Of a stretch of DNA of 64,000 nt, positions 59,858-64,000 are shown piece by piece. The position numbers were made by a program, and so were the translations under genes. The stretch's first letter is position 1, and the number at the start of each line of letters is the position of its first letter. The stretch spans positions 3,674,619-3,738,618 of the forward strand of contig NW_006917092.1 of NCBI RefSeq assembly GCF_000516985.1, given 5' to 3'. The notes beneath the pieces are model-generated. The model was not told the DNA's origin, did no database searches, and was given only the letters and a program-made list of their open reading frames with translations. This stretch comes from Pestalotiopsis fici W106-1. Its lineage: Eukaryota > Ascomycota > Sordariomycetes > Amphisphaeriales > Sporocadaceae.

Positions 59858-60839
59858 ATGCCCACGACAGAGGAGGACCGCGATGGCAAGAATCGCAACT
59901 TTGATCTTATAAGACGTGGTTCCAAGCAACCCACACCATGGGGGACAGCCACTTTTATTGGCCTACGGTAGTGCTTTTTCTTTTCTTCTTTTCTCAATTG
60001 CGTTATGTTTGTATTGGTCCGCCACGCTTCATAACCGCCATTTAAAATTATTCCATGACCTATGCAATTCACCAAGCTTATTTTCCTGCCCCATCAGACT
60101 ACTCGACCTGCCTTGGCAATATCACCTCCTACGCAATGGAGCGGCCGAGGGTGCACTCAGCGCCGTGGGCCTCCCCTTCCTTGTAGGGGGAACGCAGACG
60201 ACAGCGGCAACGCTCGCCGCCAAAGGCATCTCCTGGCTGGCGCCCTTGGACCTACCTCTTCCGCGCCTCATCCTGCTCGCCATGGCTACGGGGTCCACCC
60301 TCAAACAGATCCTATGGCAGACGTGTCTAAGCCAGGAGGAGTTTCCCCCGAGCGCCGCGGCCCTGGTGAGCGGGTACAATACGCTAATCAACACGGCCAA
60401 CACGCTGCTCCTCGTGTGCGCGTCAACGTCGTCCCTGGGCTCCCGCGGCCCGCGCGTGCTGGTCCTGGGCACCGAGCTGCCGCTGTCTGTCGTGGTGGGC
60501 TCGCTGGCGTATCTGGTCGGCATCACTACTGAGACCCTCTCCGAGATTCAGCGCATCCGGTTCAAGAAGGACCCTCGCAACGAGGGTAAGCTGTGCAAAG
60601 TTGGTCTCTGGAGCTGGGCGCGCCACATCAACTACTTTGGCTATGCGCTCTGGCGCGGAGGCTATTGCATGGTCGCATCCGGATGGATTGGTGGATTGGC
60701 CATGGGACTTTTCCAAGGCTGGGACCTTGGCTCACGGGCAAGCGATACGTTGGAAGAATATTGCAGTAACAAATACGGTGAGCAGTGGCTGCAATTTAAA
60801 AGGGATGTGCCGTACCGGATTGTACCGGGAATCTTCTGA
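59858..60839 (+). CDS. DUF1295 / steroid-5-alpha-reductase-like membrane protein
   Basis: Exons 59,858-59,967 and 60,098-60,839 with a 130-bp GT-AG intron encode 283 residues. The spliced start (MPTTEEDRDGKNRNFDLIRR) runs into LRLLDLPWQYHLLRNGAAEG. The unspliced open frame beginning at 59,916 would instead read intron and give an unrelated hydrophobic start. The C-terminal region carries the conserved signature GLWSWARHINYFGYALWRGG (206-225) and EYCSNKYGEQWLQFKRDVPYRIVPGIF-like ending, typical of DUF1295 and related 3-oxo-5-alpha-steroid 4-dehydrogenase C-terminal/methyltransferase folds. Four to six membrane segments are likely. The substrate is unknown. It converges with the peroxidase gene, 205 bp apart. 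Confidence 0.85.
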
Positions 60840-61044
60840 GCAGGCAGTGCAACATGAATGGTTGGATATATGTCGGCTAGATTTGTAAAATATAGATATT
60901 TGATATAAATTGCTAGGAAATGTCGTTCCTTGATGAAGGAAATAATTGACAAGGTATAAACTCCCAAACGCCTTTCTCAATGACAATACCGTCACGAGCT
61001 TGTCCCTGGTATGAACCACCCAACGCCAAACATGAGAAAATTAT

Positions 61045-62372
61045 TTACAACAGGATGCCGAGAACAGTGCTGATAATGAATGAGGCAATGCTTTGACCAT
61101 CATTGAGGGCGTTGGCCAGCTGCTGGCCTAGCACAGATTTGCTGCCGAGTGTGTTGAGCCACTTGTCCACATTCTTCTGGTCCGGCGCCGTGAAAGACTT
61201 GATGGCGGCCGGCAGGACCTTTGTGCACTCGGTGAGGGTGTTGATGTTGTTGACACCTAGAAGCGAAAGTCGGACATATTCGCGAGCATAGTCCTGACCA
61301 TTAATGTTAGCCATTTGATCATTTCAATGTCATTTGCAGTCTCGCCTACCTCATTCCAGTGGTCTTGTCCGCCAGATCCGGCAAACTCCTGCCATTCGTT
61401 CTGAGTCTTGGGGTGCTGCGAGATGACGATATCACTCTGGAACTTGAAGACTCGCTTGGGGGTGGCTGCGGTTCCTTGAGTTTGTCCGTAGAATAAAACG
61501 TCCCAGATACCAGGTGTAGAGTCTTGCGGGTCACCAGCACGGTTGGTGTCAACGAAAAACTGCTGGCTGGTGGTGTGAGCGCCGAGGAGTGCCACAAGGC
61601 CATGTGGACGAATGGTCTTGTCCTCAAACAGACTGATCAAATCATCGGCGGACTGGGTGACACCCGGCAAAAGCTGGGGGTTTTGAATGCTGGAGTCCTT
61701 TCTGCCAACGTATGACTTGATACGGGGTCCGAGTGGGCAGACGACGGTCGCAACGGTAGCTCCCATCTGGATAAGGTCCGCCATGGTGACACTCTTGAAG
61801 CCAAGTTGGGTGTTGTATTTCGCATACCAGGCTTTCATTTGATCGCCAATATCTTGGAGGCCATTGTTCTCTGTCAAGGTCAGCTCCACGCTATTGAGGC
61901 AGATGGAGCCGTCGGCACCGCCCTGAAGCCCTTGGGCCGCAGTCTGCTTTGACCAGCCACCAGCATCGTGGAAGCCAAGACGAACAGCCTTGCGAGCCCA
62001 CTTGGTGCAGCGGCCAGAGTTTCCTTTGAAAAGCTTGACCATGTCGTCGGCAATGTACTTCCAGACGCAACAAGTGTCCTTGCCACACTCGGCGCTCTTC
62101 AGAGCTGGCACAGCGCCTGTGTAAGTGACATCACTCTCTCCAGAGCCATCACCCATGATGATATTCTTGATATCTTTGGCAACTGGAGTAAGGGCACTGT
62201 CTGGCAGAGTAATGAGATCGCCGATGAGCTCGTTTGAGTCGAACTCATCAGAATCACGCTCCATCAGCTTTGCTAGCCGTTTGCTAAAGCCTGGATCATT
62301 GGCCATGCCGGGGTAGGCAAGCACGGTTGAGGTGACCACCGAGTAGGTGGTAAGGAACGTGGAGAAACGCAT
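61045..62372 (-). CDS. Secreted class II (ligninase-type) haem peroxidase
   Basis: Exons 62,372-61,350 and 61,293-61,045 with a 56-bp GT-AG intron encode 423 residues. Residues 1-19 are a signal peptide. The distal haem site is RLGFHDAGGW (Arg131, His135; Asp136 a probable Ca ligand) and the proximal site is LVALLGAHTTSQ (His266). GGADGS (151-156) supplies further calcium-site residues, and paired cysteines (96, 101, 102, 122, 158, 212, 364) allow disulphides. This is the plant/fungal peroxidase superfamily, CAZy AA2; ascomycete members have often been annotated as ligninases, but their substrates are mostly unproved. The frame runs into the intron, whose removal restores HWNEDYAREYVRLSLLGV. 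The last 15 residues are hydrophobic (SIASFIISTVLGILL), unusual for the class and suggestive of a GPI-anchor signal. Confidence 0.92.
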
Positions 62373-62544
62373 GACGAATAAAGTGTTTGAAAGAACGCAG
62401 GTGGAAGCTATGGAGCGAATGACTTGGGAAGATTCCCGGAATTAGAGGAGAGAAGCAGGGCGTTGGATGCCTCAAGCTTTGAGATTGAATATTGCTGAGA
62501 TGGATGAGTAAATTTCAGCGAAGAGAGGAAGAAAGTCTTCATCA

Positions 62545-62552
62545 TTATATAT
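62545..62552 (-). promoter_or_regulatory. Possible TATA box of the peroxidase gene
   Basis: ATATATAA on the minus strand, about 175 bp upstream of the start codon. It is a plausible core promoter element on position and sequence only. Confidence 0.35.
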
Positions 62553-62559
62553 TCACTCG

Positions 62560-63770
62560 ACAATAGAATAGGCCAACTGGTCAAGTGTAAGTCGGTCCAC
62601 CCTCATGATGCCGGGCACAGGTATACAACCAGGGTAAACGAGTCTAGTCATCTTGACTGCACCGTTATTGACCATGAAAATCAGCTGTGGCTGTCTTCCT
62701 ACTCATTACTCCAGCTCGTAGGATTATTTTCGTGATATCGGAAAAAGATGGTCAAGGGTCTAGACTACAAGACGACACTTTTACGAGGGTCACTTACCGA
62801 GACGCTCCACCATGATCGGACGCTTGCTTTTCGTCCAAGCGGGCGCCAGCTGATCTCCCGATCCGGGGACCAGCGGCATTTGGGTTAACATTGGTCGAGA
62901 AACGGTCTGGTTGCTTTTTTTTTCTTTCTCCCTAGCGCAGGTACAGTAATCTTCTGCTTCTCCTGAAGAGCGGCGCTTGGGTGAAGTGGCTCGACCTCGC
63001 AGCTCCGGCCTAGAGTCAGGGCACGCCGAGTCTTTCGTGATAGAAGGACGCCAATGCCAGGTGGCCGGCATCCAACGGCTCGCCAAGCAGCGCTAAATGC
63101 GCGCTTGGATTCTGGTTCTGTTCCTGTTCAGCACCCAGACGCGTTGCATTTCAAATGCCCGATGCACATGTGTGTTAAGCGACTCTTTGAAGAGCATCAC
63201 CTGTGAATGCGCAATGCAAGATTCGTTGATCCTTCATTCCCGAGCATACCCATTTGGTATTTTGGACATGTGGCCGCAACTGGGACTGACGCGGCGTGTG
63301 CACTCAGAGTTGCATACAATCGACCGCTAGAGCCTAGGGTAGTATACGGAGGTATCCCCCGGTATCCCCCCAAAGCTCCAGGCCTCCAGTATTGGACAGT
63401 GCCAATGCTAATGCCAATGCAATACCACGGCGGCCCGCCCAAACATTGATGCCAAGAGATGGGCCAAGAGAGTTGGCGATGCCACCAAGGACCGTCTGAC
63501 CTGGTAGCCTGTAGGTAATGATTAGAATATTGCTCAGATCCTCCCCATGCGCTGGATGACCAAGTCCACTGAAGCCGGGCGAGCTCCATCCTCATGGCCA
63601 GGGGGTGCATATGACTCTCTCTGGATACACGTTGCAAGTAGAAGAAATTCTAGCTTACTCGATAGTTTTGCGCCTCACAAATCTCGGAGCCAGGTGCATT
63701 TTCGCAGCTGCCGGAGCTTATTAGGTCGGCCTTGGCAAAAGATGCGTCTACCTTTTTAAGGCATGGCACT
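62560..63770. other. Non-coding region upstream of the peroxidase gene
   Basis: About 1.2 kb of normal-composition sequence without a recognisable gene. A 10-bp direct repeat GGTATCCCCC occurs twice near 63,350-63,370. The open frames here overlap in both strands and have no family resemblance. Confidence 0.5.
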
Positions 63771-63779
63771 GATCAGTTG

Positions 63780-63789
63780 TTATAAAAAA
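63780..63789 (+). promoter_or_regulatory. Possible TATA box of a gene running off the right end
   Basis: TTATAAAAAA lies about 185 bp before an ATG at 63,969 (context ACATGC) whose frame stays open to the end of the window (MQEGITCRKR...). The spacing suits a fungal promoter and leader, so a plus-strand gene may begin here. Ten codons are too few to name it. Confidence 0.3.
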
Positions 63790-64000
63790 GACCCGGCCAT
63801 GCGGGACAGTGCGGTCGTACATCAGCGGCCACCACCACGGACGTTGAGCTCTGCTGCTTGTAATACTCGTCAGCGAATCACGTATTCAGCATTGCTAACG
63901 AAGCTGGGTTTTTATTGAAACGAGGCTGAACTGAAGCTTAAAACCCAAAAGACTGCACCTCTCCCAACATGCAGGAAGGGATTACATGTCGGAAACGTCC

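Noticed and set aside
59916..60839. Start of the DUF1295 gene at 59,916 as a single exon.
   Set aside because: The first 61 codons are intron-derived. Splicing 59,967 to 60,098 from the ATG at 59,858 gives a hydrophilic start continuous with the conserved part and canonical GT-AG ends.
1..64000. CRISPR arrays, bacterial operons, phage or plasmid modules.
   Set aside because: The gene structures with introns, the RIP signature and the protein families are eukaryotic (fungal); no regularly spaced repeat array was seen.

Overview
The window comes from a filamentous ascomycete (Pezizomycotina; a sordariomycete is my best guess, and the genus is not determinable from the sequence). Evidence: nuclear protein genes with short 51-130 bp GT-AG introns, recognisably fungal proteins (Lst7, Rpt3, an ascomycete class II peroxidase, an S10 carboxypeptidase), and long AT-rich blocks in which CpA/TpG are almost absent while CpG survives. 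That last pattern is the footprint of repeat-induced point mutation (RIP).

Layout. (1) Positions 1 to about 33,480 form one AT-rich, gene-dead block of RIP-mutated repeats. It holds an 8.5-kb Ty1/copia LTR retrotransposon (15,601-24,141, plus strand, 291-bp LTRs, GAATA target duplication). It also holds a relic ORF carrying four degenerate 58-residue zinc-finger-like repeats (11.03-11.64 kb), and two less-mutated pockets with 14-bp and 12-bp minisatellites. (2) At about 33,480-33,580 composition switches abruptly to normal. A 4.9-kb stretch without a convincing gene follows, then LST7 (+), RPT3 (-), a small three-exon gene of unknown function (+) and an Mpv17/PMP22 membrane protein (-). (3) A second copia element (48,439-53,823, minus strand, 207-bp LTRs, TAAAT target duplication) forms an isolated RIP island 416 bp upstream of the Mpv17-family start codon. 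(4) From 53.8 kb to the end lie an FAD-dependent oxidoreductase (+), a secreted S10 carboxypeptidase (-), a C-terminal fragment of a short-chain dehydrogenase (-), a DUF1295-type membrane reductase-like protein (+) and a secreted class II haem peroxidase (-). The last 1.6 kb is non-coding except perhaps for the first codons of a gene running off the end.

The genes do not form an obvious pathway. LST7 and RPT3 are housekeeping genes (TORC1 nutrient signalling; proteasome). The right-hand part is richer in secreted and redox enzymes and has one broken gene, as is common beside repeats in fungal accessory regions.

The most unusual signal is in the two LTRs of the 48.4-53.8 kb element. They are mirror-image mosaics: all 44 differences are C/T or G/A transitions, and the mutated copy switches from right to left LTR within a 3-bp interval at the same LTR position. 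The mutated tract is therefore one element unit long. The larger copia element shows a similar but blurred pattern. I did not find a convincing new multi-gene system.
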